Shown piece by piece: positions 1-11,014 of a stretch of 64,000 bases of DNA; the stretch's first letter is position 1, and each line of letters opens with the position of its first letter. A program made the position numbers and the translations under genes. The stretch lies in the NCBI RefSeq assembly GCF_018812025.1, contig NC_063045.1, positions 20,563,420 through 20,627,419 of the forward strand. The letters run 5' to 3'. The DNA comes from Megalobrama amblycephala. Lineage: Eukaryota; Chordata; Actinopteri; Cypriniformes; Xenocyprididae. Below the pieces are notes generated by a model. The model was not told where the DNA came from, made no database searches, and was given only the letters and a program-made list of their open reading frames with translations.

Positions 1-1289
1 AATGGGAGAAACCATGTTGGGTATGATGTCATAGGGGGTTTCCAATATTCCTTTAAAACAAGGTTAATTAATTTGTTGTATTGTTATATTGTGTAATTTA
101 TTCATGGATAGATGTTGTTTTGCATAAGGAAGAAGTGCGTATGTAAGAAAGTTACCTGTAGAATGCTACACTCCAATGTGTGGCCTAGACTATGGCTGCC
201 GGAGTTAGCACATGATGGGTTGAGTCTAGAGGGTCAGGATGGTTGTGTGGAGTTGAAGTGAAAGTGAAAGTGAAGAGAAGCGAAGCAATAGAAGCTTCTG
301 TTTAAGAAAGTTTATTAAAGTTATTTAAACTAAAGAAAGTTATTTAAACTATACAACTGCTGTTGTGACTACGTTCCAACAAAAGACTTGTAGATATATA
401 TATTTTTTTAACATTTATTTTTATAGTTTTCTTGGTTTTGCTTTTTTGGGATTTGCACTGTCTGCACAATAAATGCACCTCAACTGGGATTTTACTGTCG
501 CCATGGTCTTATTATGCCTCTGATCATGAGTGCAATCACTAAGATTCGGTATTGTCTATGTTAAGTGTATGTGTTGCTGCCTGCTCACCTGTCTGTTTGA
601 TCTTCTGTATTAAAACTTTGTGTTGGATTGTACTTGTCTTCCTTGTCTGCTTTCCAGCAACACTATGTGACAGTAATCATTTTATACTATAATGACTTTA
701 ATTCACTTTTTATGATGATCATGTTTTTAATTCTGAAATATGAAAATTAATTTTTTTGAATGATATTAAGCCCTCATATTATAATCAATAAAAAAAGCAC
801 AATTAAAATTCTTGACAAGAGAACCTGAAGTTTTTGAATTTTATTGCTATTTCTTTAAAATCTATTTCTTTTTAAAATGATCAAAACTGCTGGATCATTC
901 TGTGTCAAATCAACCAGATTTCAGGAACTTCCCTGGCTAACATTTTTTATTTTGTTAATATGTTTTTTGTCATGGATGCAAATTTATGGAGTTATCCACT
1001 ATTTTGTGGAGGGGGTCAAAGTGAAAGTTTTCTCCTGAGATTTGGAGCTAAATTACCTGAGGGGGGAAATAACTTCATAAAGATGGAAGCATCATTAGAC
1101 GGAAAAGAGATAATTCCCCTCCCCCCGACATTCCTCTTTAAAAGAAAAAAGTATCAGCACTATGCAATGTGGCCCACATCTAGTTTTTGACCTCTGAAAA
1201 TGTCTACAAATTAACAATTTACACACTGAGCCACATTGAGATCCCCATATCTCTAGAATTTAACCATATAGAGCCTTAAAGATACCAAA
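1..1289. other. AT-rich intergenic DNA, no gene seen
   Basis: I see no convincing exon here. Positions about 860-960 resemble positions about 28510-28605, so the duplication that also holds genes A and C may begin here, with later insertions in the second copy. The open frame at 960-1190 has no recognisable domain. Confidence 0.5.
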
Positions 1290-1600
1290 AGTACAATCTT
1301 AAATGAGTTAAAATAACTTAAAGTGACAGGAGCCTAATAAACCTGCTGCTGTCTGTGTCATTTATGTTATTCAAAGAACAAAAGACAATGAGAAATTCAC
1401 CCACTGCTCTTGACTGAATAACTTTTGTAGCTTTAATAAGGATTGATCTATATTCAATTTATAATATGTGTCACATTCAGAAGAGCATGAGGAATATTTA
1501 CCACTGGACTTGAAGAATCGACAGGAATACTCGGGAATAAACAGAAGGAAAAGATTCAACTGGTAACTTAACTCCTAACAGTCGTTGTTCTCTTTTGCAG

Positions 1601-1673
1601 GACAGGAAATGGATAAAGTGTGACTGGCATGAGATCCAAAGAAGGCAAAGATGACAGTTCCCACAGGGAGAAG
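1601..1673 (+). other. Orphan exon-like segment upstream of gene A
   Basis: A polypyrimidine tract ending tcttttgcag precedes this segment, and a strong donor (aag|gtgagtg) follows it. An ATG at 1629 opens 15 codons (MRSKEGKDDSSHREK) that run in frame into the donor. The same arrangement is kept at 31771-31843. The peptide reminds me of the N-terminal linker exons of fish NLRC3-like genes, but no NACHT or LRR sequence follows, so this is a guess. It could be a leftover first exon or an alternative upstream exon of the receptor gene. Confidence 0.4.
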
Positions 1674-2202
1674 GTGAGTGAGTCAGTTAAATCATATACT
1701 TGTAAATGTGATGAGACCAGACAACGCAGTGATGATGTACAGAGTTCTTAATGACCAGAGACAGGTGCAGGCGGGTAATATTCTGGGGATTGGGAATGAG
1801 TGGGAGGAGCTGAGGAATCTGGCGCTGGCATAGAGGATGACTTTGTGAGAGTATGCAGTGAAGACTGTGTAGTGTTTGATTATTCAATTCCTGCATATTT
1901 ACAAGTTAGACCTAATCTTAAAGCACTGTTTACAAGGTTACATGGGTCAAAAACAAAACCTTTTTTGTGCATTTTAGCAGGGCAAGTAAAAATCTGAACA
2001 TTGATTGCTTCCAATTATAATGTAATGTTGAATGGCTGTAATTAATGGCTAAAATTGAGGGGAAAAAATCAATTTAATAGTGACATCAGTATCAGTACTA
2101 GTATCAGTGATACTGGCCTTCATTCATGCTTAGTAAAAATATGCAATTAAACAAACATTTAAAATATACCTTCTTTATGTTGTTTATATTGGAGATTCAG
2201 TG

Positions 2203-2324
2203 CAATCTGTTGACTTCAGGAAGCCTTGTTGCGTTATACACCAATGCTGACAGTTCAAACATGGGAAAAAACACTTTTCCCACTTTTCATATATATATAT
2301 ATATATATATATTGTAATACTTCA
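2203..2324. other. Small inversion relative to the paralogous blocks
   Basis: In the B and C blocks (about 22240-22282 and 32372-32605) the sequence reads cccatgtttgaactgtca then cgcaacaaggcttgctg. Here the reverse complement is present, together with the adjoining (AT)n tract, while both flanks keep normal order. Confidence 0.7.
2288..2313. repeat. (AT)n microsatellite
   Basis: About 26 bases of alternating AT. The matching tract in the C block (about 32383-32432) is longer. Confidence 0.9.
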
Positions 2325-2670
2325 AAGACTTACTTATCTCTAAATATCAGAAATCTTGATCCGTTTATGACAACAGAAGATTATTTTAATGTCCCCCAAA
2401 ACTTAAAGATGTTTATGAATTAATACAGTTTCATCACATGATGTTTCATTAAATCATTAAATTAACTTTTATTGAGAATGGTGTAAAGGTTTTCCAATGG
2501 TGTGTAAACCATATGAGATCAACAAATACTTTTTTTAAATTTGAAATGTGTTTTAAACAAGATTTGTCATTGACTCAACTGGGAAAAGTAAAGCCTAAAA
2601 GTGAACTTGATGCTAGTGGGTAGTTAACTGCCGCTGACCGACAACAAGTGGGTAAAAAAAAAAAGGCTTC

Positions 2671-2777
2671 ATAAAAAGGAAGGAAATAAGATCATCTGTT
2701 TGCCTGGTCAACTTCAGACGTTGACGCACTTTTGCAACAGTGCTCAAATTCTTCATAACTGGAGAAATCTGCAACTT
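2671..2777 (+). promoter_or_regulatory. Putative promoter and noncoding first exon of gene A
   Basis: A TATA-like ATAAAAAGG (2671-2679) is followed by a conserved stretch ending in a good donor (aactt|gtaagt, GT at 2778). The next exon carries the start codon at 2965. The same order is found before gene B (22648-22655) and, without the TATA-like word, before gene C. The transcription start itself cannot be seen. Confidence 0.45.
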
Positions 2778-2964
2778 GTAAGTATACATGTAATTGTTTT
2801 AAGAAAATTGTAAAATTAACATTTCGTTAACCATGTTATAACTTTCAATAAGTACAATTCATGTAGGAGTTATTGAGATGATTTAAAAATAATGTGTGCC
2901 TCTCTCTACATTTTTTTTTTTTATTATTCTGGACAAACAAGTAAATTATTTTCAAAGTTAAAGC

Positions 2965-5763
2965 ATGGACTTCAGACTCATATCACTGATCCTACTTATA
3001 CACATTTCAGGTAAGATTGTTGTGTTAATGGATTATAGTGTATCAATGTCTTATCAAAATGTATTTCTATATACTACAGACATTTTAGACATGAAGGAGA
3101 GTTGCCTCACTGCTGTTATAGTGTCTCATGTGGTTTGTCATATGAGGATCTTTCTTTCATCAGTGCAAACGTTTTAGTCTGAGTGTTAACTTTTCATCAG
3201 GCTGTCTATCATTGGACCTTCTCTCTGTGACCTGTGAAGATGTTTGTGCTCTGAGGGAAAACACTGTGCAGCTGAGATGTTCTTATTCTGAAATCAGCAT
3301 CAGAACTGTGTTCTGGTTCAGCCGGAAACAGAGCTCAAACTGGAGAAAGAAAGATGAACCTGAAGATTTGACTTTAGACTGGGACTACTCAGGACGGGTG
3401 AAGCAGAGGGTCACAAACCACCATTCAACACTCACAATTTCAGACCTGAGAGAGAGAGACTCTGGAGAATATCAACTCATGTTCATGAAGGATGGAGTTA
3501 AACATCTCAGTTCAGACGCTGTCAATCTAACAGTCAGAGGTGAAACTGAGTCTAGATTCTGGTCAGTTCAGCTGTTTTTATTTGTCATGTGATGAAGTGT
3601 TTCTTAATTTTTACTTTAATTCAGACCTGCAGGTGAGGATGATTCCTGCAACTACAGACCAGACAGATCAGAGAGTGATGCCTGCAGTGACCTGTGATTC
3701 TTCCTGTGATTTGCCATCCAGACCACAGAATTACTACTGGAAACAAAATGGAAAATATTTAAATTTAGGAGATAATATATACAGAGGCACTAGTTTTCAA
3801 ACCAATGGAGCTGGCAGTTACTCCTGTTCTCTTACTTCAGACCATAAGATTTCCTCCTCTCCTGTGTATGAGTGACACTTGATATGTTTATTTAATGAAC
3901 AATAATATAACATCAGTGTTTATACATCAGTAAATATGGACACGTTTAAAGTCTTTTTTATTTCATGAAAATTGTTTGTGATTTCCTCATGCAATTTGAT
4001 TGTGGTGCCAGTCCCAATACACATACTTGCAGATGTTGCACTTGACCCCTCATCTGTTTGCATGACATTTCTTCTTATTTTGTGACAAACATTCATCTTG
4101 GTGTAAACAGGCCCTAATTAGGTCTTAATTATGACTTTCACAGCAGGATTCTGTGTCTCTTTCAGGTATTTCTAAGGATCTCTGCTGGGGTGTGACTTAC
4201 ACCTCTAGAAGAGTCTGTGCTTTGATGGGATCAACAGTAGACATTTCCTGCACATACTCACATCCCTCTGGTCATACTATAAATAAAACATTCTGGCATT
4301 ATGGCCAATCTAATGATTTCAAGGATCTGTGTGAGGAGCGTCAGTTTGCTGGTCGTGTGGAGTATGTGGGGAACACACTGAGAATCAAAGAGCTCAAGAT
4401 GAACGACTCTGGAGAATATCGATTCAGGATCATCACTGACACAACAGGAGGAACATACTCTGGATCACCTGGAGTCATTCTTACTGTCACAGGTAACTGC
4501 TTATTCAAAATTGAGTTAAAAATGTTTCCTATATAATTTCTAATAGGCTTTTGTTTTCAGATACAATGGTGACAAGCAGCCCAAACATTACTTCAGAGCG
4601 ACAGGAAGTGATATTAAGCTGTTCAACTAAATGCACTCTGAACGACAAACACACTTACATCTGGTACAAGAACGGACGGCAGGTAACGGATGGATTCACT
4701 AAAGACAACAAGCTGTACCTGGACTCAGTCAGTGATGAAGAGCTTCAAGAGTATTCCTGTGCTGTAGGAGGCAACACATCTCTCATGATACATGTGATTC
4801 AGTGTGAAATGATCACTGAACTCAGATGATGTACTTGATATTTAATTAGTGTTTTAATGTCATAAGTGTATTTCTCATGTTTTGTGTGTCTGAAACTCGT
4901 GTCTTATACTAGAAATCCAGATCACCCCAAATCAAGCGGAGAGCACAGCTTTACGGAACACCGTAATCACACTGTCCGTGATTCTGGTTCTTGCACTCAT
5001 AGGAGTCCTGTGGTATAGGTGAACATTTGTTATTATTATGTATTCTATTTTCCCCTGAGGTCCATTTGTAATATTTGTCAAGAGGAATATTATCTCTGTA
5101 TCTTTGCATATAAGCAACTATGCTTTCTCATGGGCTTTGCAAATGCTGCCGGCTCTAGTTGTTACAGTCAGACTGAAATAATCAGGGACCATGTTAACTA
5201 TTGAGATACTTCAGAGCAGTAGGTGCTACACAGCAGAAACAGCACAAGTTTTGACAGATTTTCCCTATTCTACTTATTGTTATGTCCTCTAGTTTATAAA
5301 AATAACTTCATCTGTCTTCCTCCTTATTGCTTTACCATGAATGTGTTGGCCAAGTTGCTGAGCTTCAGAAAGTCGTCACTGCTGTGTAATTGTGGGTGTT
5401 GATGGTTAATGTGTCGTGGTTTTGAAACAAGCTGTTTTTGCAGTTTAGTTTCAGTAGGTCTGTTTGGATTGAGAGGAAGATTTGAGATTTTTTAAAATGT
5501 ATACGTTGTCCATTACAAAAGCTGATTTCTTTTAACATGATGCATTTTAAACAGGAGGAGAAGGAATAATCCATCTCAGCAGCATGAGGAGAGAAAGGAT
5601 GATGTACAGGTGAGAGCATCAACCAAACTGATTATTTGACATGCATATATTTTGTGTTCTGTCACTGATATTTTGTATTCTGCTCAACTCTCAGTCAGGT
5701 TATGTTACACTGTATGATACACTGTATGATAAGCCTTATCTACAGTCTGCACACAGGACGTAA
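2965..5763 (+). CDS. CD22/sialoadhesin-like IgSF receptor A (type I, ITIM tail lost)
   Basis: Probable cell-surface immune receptor. Exons: leader 2965-3010 (hydrophobic MDFRLISLILLIHIS), D1 3201-3539, D2 3625-3867, D3 4166-4492, D4 4561-4770, TM 4913-5018, tail 5555-5609 and 5695-5763. All Ig exons are phase 1. D3 has the Siglec-like EYRFR F strand, and the TM reads VITLSVILVLALIGVLWYR. Several defects are visible. The D2 donor that reads gtgt|gtgagt in the other copies is gtgt|atgagt here (GT to AT at 3868). The D4 donor is gag|gcaaca, a rare GC donor. The last exon carries a net 5-nt change (a repeated ctgtatgata) that shifts frame and stops at 5761, before both ITIMs. The predicted product (464 aa if D2 is still spliced) would be a decoy, or the gene is a pseudogene. 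No expression data; family name inferred from motifs. Confidence 0.7.
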
Positions 5764-6533
5764 AGGATCAGGACGTTCATTATTCAACTGTTAATTTCAA
5801 GCAGTCTCACATAAAGGACTCATCTTTGGCACCTACTGCTGTGCATTCAACCTCAGATGATGTTCATTATGCCTCTGTGAAGTTCAGCTAACACTCAGTT
5901 TAGACCCGTCATAAAAAAAAAAAAACTACTGACCAATTCAACTGTTGTCGTCTGCTGCCATATTGTAACAAGCTTTTGCTCTTGTCAAATGTCTATTGAT
6001 GTCATTTGTGTAGTGTCAAAATATAATTTTACTGAAATTATACAAAAATATGGAACATTTTGTAAAGTGACTGAATAGGTGTACATAGGTGTGTTTCTCC
6101 TGAATTTTAAACCATCTAATAGTGTATATATATATATATACAATTTGCTTAAATTGTTGTGGTCTGTAGGTGTCTTCAGATGAAAAAAAAATACATTATC
6201 TCACATCTGTATTTAAAATAAATGCTGTTCTGTAACCTTGTTTATCAAAACATTCTTGAAAATAGTAACTATTATGGTTTTGGCTGTATTTTTCTTCAAA
6301 TAAATGCTGCCTTGGTGCACATAATCTTTTCAAAAACATGGTACTTTTGAATGGTAGTGTATATTCATTATGACACATAAATCTACAAGTTGTTGTTCAC
6401 CAGTTGGGGTGCTCTAGTTAGCCACCAGAGGTCACTCCACCCCGGACGATGGTTACATTTATAGAACTTCATTTCCCATGACCCCTTTGTCCTGGACTCA
6501 TCTTCTTTGTTCATTGCACACAGCTGTCAAAGA

Positions 6534-6743
6534 ATATACACCAGGGATGGACAACTCCGGTCCTGGAGGGCCAGTGTCCTGCAGAGTTTATCTCCATCCC
6601 TGATAAAAACTCACTTGCCTATAACTTTCTACTAATCCTAAAGACCTTGATTAGCTGGTTCAGGTGTGTTTGATTAGGGTTGGAGCTAAACTCTGCTGGA
6701 TACTGGCCCTCCAGGACCGGAGTTGTCCATCCCTGATATACAC
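6534..6743. mobile_element. hAT-type MITE with 8-bp target duplication
   Basis: The element spans 6542-6735 (194 bp). It begins cagggatggacaactccggt and ends with the inverted complement of that sequence. Both sides carry the perfect 8-bp direct repeat ATATACAC (6534-6541 and 6736-6743), the hAT-superfamily signature. There is no coding sequence. Confidence 0.92.
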
Positions 6744-6761
6744 TAACAAGAAGTGACACTA

Positions 6762-7501
6762 AAAGGATTAGTTCACTTTCAAATTAAAATTTCCTGATAA
6801 TTTACTCACCCCCATGTCATCCAAGATGTTCATGTCTTTCTTTCTTCAGTCGAAAAGAAATTAAGGTTTCTGATGAAAACATTCCAGGATTTTTCTCCAT
6901 ATAGTGGACATCAATGGAGCCCAAACGGTCAAAATGACAGTTTCAGTGCAGCTTCAAAGAGTTCTACACAATCCCAGATGAGGAATAAGGGTCTTATCTA
7001 GAGAAACCATCGCTCATTTTCTAAAAATTAAATAAATAATTATATAGGTTTTAACAATAAATGCTCATCTTGAACTAGCTCTCTTCTTCTAATAATACTG
7101 CCCTCCACAGGTCAAAGTTTGAACTAAATTGCAAGTTTATAACAATTAGTTTAAACTTTGACCTGTGGATGGCAGGGCTAGTTCAAGATGAGCATTTATG
7201 GTTAAAACGTATACAATTTTTATTTATTTTTTTAGAAAATGAGTGATGGTTTCTCTAGATAAGACCCTTATTCCTCATCTGGTATCGTTTAAAGCCCTTT
7301 GAAGCTGCACTGAAACTGTCATTTTGACCTTCAACCATTTGGAGTTCATTGAAGTCCACTATAAGAAGAATAAAACTGGGATGTTTTCATCAAAAACCTT
7401 AATTTCTTTTCGACTGAAGAAAGAAAGTCATAAACATCTTGGATGACATGGGGGTGAGTAAATTATCAGGAAATTTTAATTTGAAAGTGGACTAATCCTT
7501 T
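6762..7501. mobile_element. Long palindromic (foldback) MITE
   Basis: The left arm starts aaaggattagttcactttca and the right arm ends with its complement. The arms match over almost their full length and meet near 7132, so the whole 740 bp could form one hairpin. No ORF is present, and the target duplication is unclear. Confidence 0.85.
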
Positions 7502-9766
7502 AATAGAGCAGCAGCCCTGCGTTTCCGCCATTTTGTGGCGAGTTGGCAGTCCACTAGTTTCTATGGCAATATCAGCTGCTTTATTAAAAAAAAAGTACAT
7601 TAAAGCTGAAATCCAACCTGAATGATGACAACACAGAATAAAATACTATCACTAGTGATCATCAAATCCTTTTTGCAGTTTATTTTACACACTTTGTGTT
7701 TAACTTTTTTCACAAAACCTTTGCTCAGTCAGTTTGGGTTAAAATTCTTTAAAAGGCTTATAAACACTGAATTATTTCCAACATATGAAATTAAATTAAG
7801 GACATGCATCAGAAAAATTGGGAATGTTGGACCATAAATACATGAATATAACAGCTTGATTTAGCAGTGTTGTCTAATGTCCGTTAAACCAAAAGTGTGA
7901 ATTATGCGATAACGGACACAGCAATGCATCATGTATTATAAGATCATTATGTCTGTAGCGTGATCCATTAAAACATACAATTTAGCCCATTTCAATTCAA
8001 TATTATTACTATTACTCCACTAGGTCTAAAATATATTGTTCACTTTAAACATGATGATCTTAAATTTATTAATTATTAATTTACAATTAATAAATGTTTA
8101 AAGTTGCATAAAATGGAAGTACTCAATAAAGTAGGCTAACTACTTTAGATGGTTCAATGGTTGGATTCCACAACTGGTAAAATTAAACATATACAACTTA
8201 CAACATTTACTATAGGAGCCATACAATTTACTGCTGACTTAATTTAAAAAACTGTTCTACTGCGCTTCTGATTTGGCAGTGAAATTCGCCGATTTTGGGT
8301 GCGTAAGCTGTGAAGGATTCTATGGTCCCAGTTAGTATTTTCCCAAGCGACAACCTCCCCCATTTTCTCTTGAGGCCAATACGGAAGTGACTTAAACTGC
8401 AATTCATTGACTGGCCGCTAGGGACAGGCTCCGAAAGAGAGCAGAATCTCACTGAGTCCCATGTTAGAATGGCCAGTTTTACAGTAGAAAAAACATGTTT
8501 ACAGCCTGGTACAAATTGTGGTTTTGGTCTATACTGCTAATGTTGCCCTTCATGACAACTCTGAGGGGGTGTAATTTTTTTATAACTCATCCTTTTAAAT
8601 TATATTAAACTTTAAAGTTCTGCATAATTAAGGGCGTGGTCACTTGAGTGACAGGTGGATCGCGCTGTTGTCTGTGGAGCCGTCACCTCAGCTAATTCCA
8701 GCCGCTGAATTTGGCATCTCTGCCGTGTTTATGCTTTTTTCGGGATTATTTTATACAATTATAAAATAATATGGTTTGCTGCGTTAATGGTCGAGACAGA
8801 TGTGCGTCTGTGTAGATGTGCACGCGTGCGGAAGGAAAGGATCGTCGTGGCTAAAAGTTTTGTTCGTGAGATTTACTATGACTATGGCTGGAGAATATCC
8901 CTCTCAAGACACCACAAACTCCAACAGCACTGCTTGGATATTATAACTAAAACTGCTGCATTTTGGACGCGGGCTCATTTTTTTGTGAGATATATGATCA
9001 TATACAGTTTTACAACATAAACGCTGCACAGGTTGCATAATTTCTTGAAGAACGATGATGGAGAGCAGATCATTCAGAAGGAATGTGATGCAAACAATGG
9101 ATAATATATTAATATTTCATGGATTTAACGCTTTTGTGGACAAAAAGTACTGTTTTTTGTTTTGTTTGTTTTTCAGTGGACACTCATGGACATTTTACCC
9201 AAGTGCAACGGATTGGATTTATTTCGCGATCACTATTTCATTATAAAGGTATGAAGTCCCATTTGATTTTTCGTGTTGTCATGTGCAAACCCGACACAAA
9301 TTTCTATTACTGGTGCTGGAGCATATTGTAAAAAAGACACCGTAGATTGACAGTAAACCTTTATAACTTTCTAGTGATATGACTTATCTTTATTAACTAA
9401 TAAAGATAAGTTATATCATTAGAATATTAATATTTTAGATAGTATGTCCTTTGCCTGCTAACATGGTCACGTCGAAGCTAGGCGGGCGTGGTTTCAGTAA
9501 CCATGGCACCTCAGTTCCCGCCTCTTTGCCAATTGTCAGTTATCCGGGTGACGTGCGGTGACGCGCAGCTAAGATGGCAGCGGCCTCATTTTCGCCTCAA
9601 AACTGCTCTTCAGAAATCTATGGGTGACGTCACGGACACTACGTCCATATTTTTTTACAGTCTATGGTATTTTCACCCCATAATGGCGGCCGCACTACCA
9701 GAGCGCCATCTAGTGGCTGTTACCCAAAAAGTATCAAAGTGTCGCCTCTTGGCTTCTAAGCTCTTT
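7502..9766. repeat. Unresolved interspersed-repeat DNA interrupting the A-block flank
   Basis: No convincing gene. Sequences such as ccgccattttgtggcgag and gtccatatttttttacagtc look like common cyprinid DNA elements. At 8771 an ATG opens MVCCVNG, which resembles the start of a THAP zinc finger, but the frame breaks at once. The short direct repeat cagctgt at the left (about 6522) and right (about 9767) borders could be a target duplication for the whole insert. Confidence 0.4.
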
Positions 9767-11014
9767 GCAGCTGTTTTGATTTACGTGATTAGTTTCTGCC
9801 TATGGAGTACCCCAGGGATGACGTGTTTTTGTGGGCCAACCCGGAAGTTAGCGGCGCACGGGTTCCCTCGATTGAAAGCCTATGCGTTTTTCCCATAGAC
9901 TTTTGGAAAATCGCAGAAAATAAGCTCTGTGTTTAACAAAGGGTTATGACACTTACATGTTTTGTCTATCAAGATAATCTTTACAAGTTAACACAATATT
10001 TATAGATTTTGAAGCCTAAATAAAGTCATAAGATATAAAAGGCTAACAGTAGGCTATAAACGGACTACAGCACACCATGGTCGCGGATCAACGTCACCAC
10101 CACCAAGCTTTCTCAAACTTTATTTAGAAAACAACTTTATTTATAAACATGCTCGCTGATTATGATCTGTGCTGTTATGAATACTTATCCACTTTTTCAT
10201 GAGAAATGCTGTCCAAATGTCCTGTTTTTAATGATGACGTCTAAAGTCCCCGCCAAAGGAAGTAGTCCCTTTTAGCAATTTGTTAGCAACCGCCGATTTT
10301 AAGACACAGTAAAAGTTTAAAAAATCACAAGTGGCTTATAACTGGTGTGTTTTATGTCATAGATCAAAACGTGAAAGTATTTAGAAGCTTTGTTAACCAC
10401 AGACCTTATTTCAGGCGATTTAGCAAAAACTCATTCAAAAAACCCCCAGACTTTACGGCGTTGGAACCGGAAGTCCTAAAATGCTAACTCGCTTCCGGGT
10501 TTTGCCTACAAAAATGCGTCATCTCTGAGGCACTCTATTTATAGAGGGTATGCACGTGACATCACCGTCGACCGTTATGACTGCGGTCACGCCCACTGAG
10601 TGGCAAAGACTGAGCGGCAGCATTGGTTTTCAGCGTGAATGCCGCGAAAATCACACAAAACACATCCAAAACGGGAAAGAGCTTTGCAACTGACTGTACC
10701 AATAGCTTTGACACAAAATCTGAGGAATATTTTTACAGACTGCTGAAAGCTACAAAAGAAGCAAATACTTTCTCCAGGCAGAGAAACCTGTTTTGCAGTT
10801 ATCATTTTGTGCCAAAATGTTGGATTTTGGGGGTAAAATCATATATTGTATTGTTATATATTGTGTTGACAACTCATCAATTAAATATTTACCATCTTAT
10901 ATTCTGCATAATTGGGTGTTTTTAAATAAACACTGACTAAAACCAAACAAGTTTTAGGGCTGGATGATATGACGATATATAAATAACATTGATATAAGTG
11001 ATCACACATTAACC
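9767..11014. other. Repeat-like DNA with one small unassigned ORF
   Basis: Positions 9767-9804 match the C-block 3' flank (36691-36730). Beyond that I see no host exon. A 100-codon frame at 10623-10925 (starting MVFSVNAAK) lies in sequence that I believe is repetitive in cyprinids; it shows no recognisable domain and is not called as a gene. Confidence 0.4.

Larger units (their letters stand above)
1290..6533 (+). repeat. Segmental duplication unit, copy 1 (gene A block)
   Basis: This block aligns by eye with 31468-36692 over nearly its whole length, including upstream DNA, all gene exons, introns and 3' flank. Differences are small indels, a local inversion at about 2203-2324, and replaced upstream sequence in the other copy. 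The right end is cut by inserted repeats; a matching 3' fragment seems to resume near 9766-9804. Confidence 0.85.

Noticed and set aside
9488..9898. 136-codon + strand frame
   Set aside because: It runs through repeat DNA (gtccatatttttttacagtc type) with no domain character.
10623..10925. 100-codon frame that might be a zinc-finger or THAP fragment
   Set aside because: It contains scattered Cys and His but no C2CH spacing, and it lies in sequence that appears to be an interspersed repeat.
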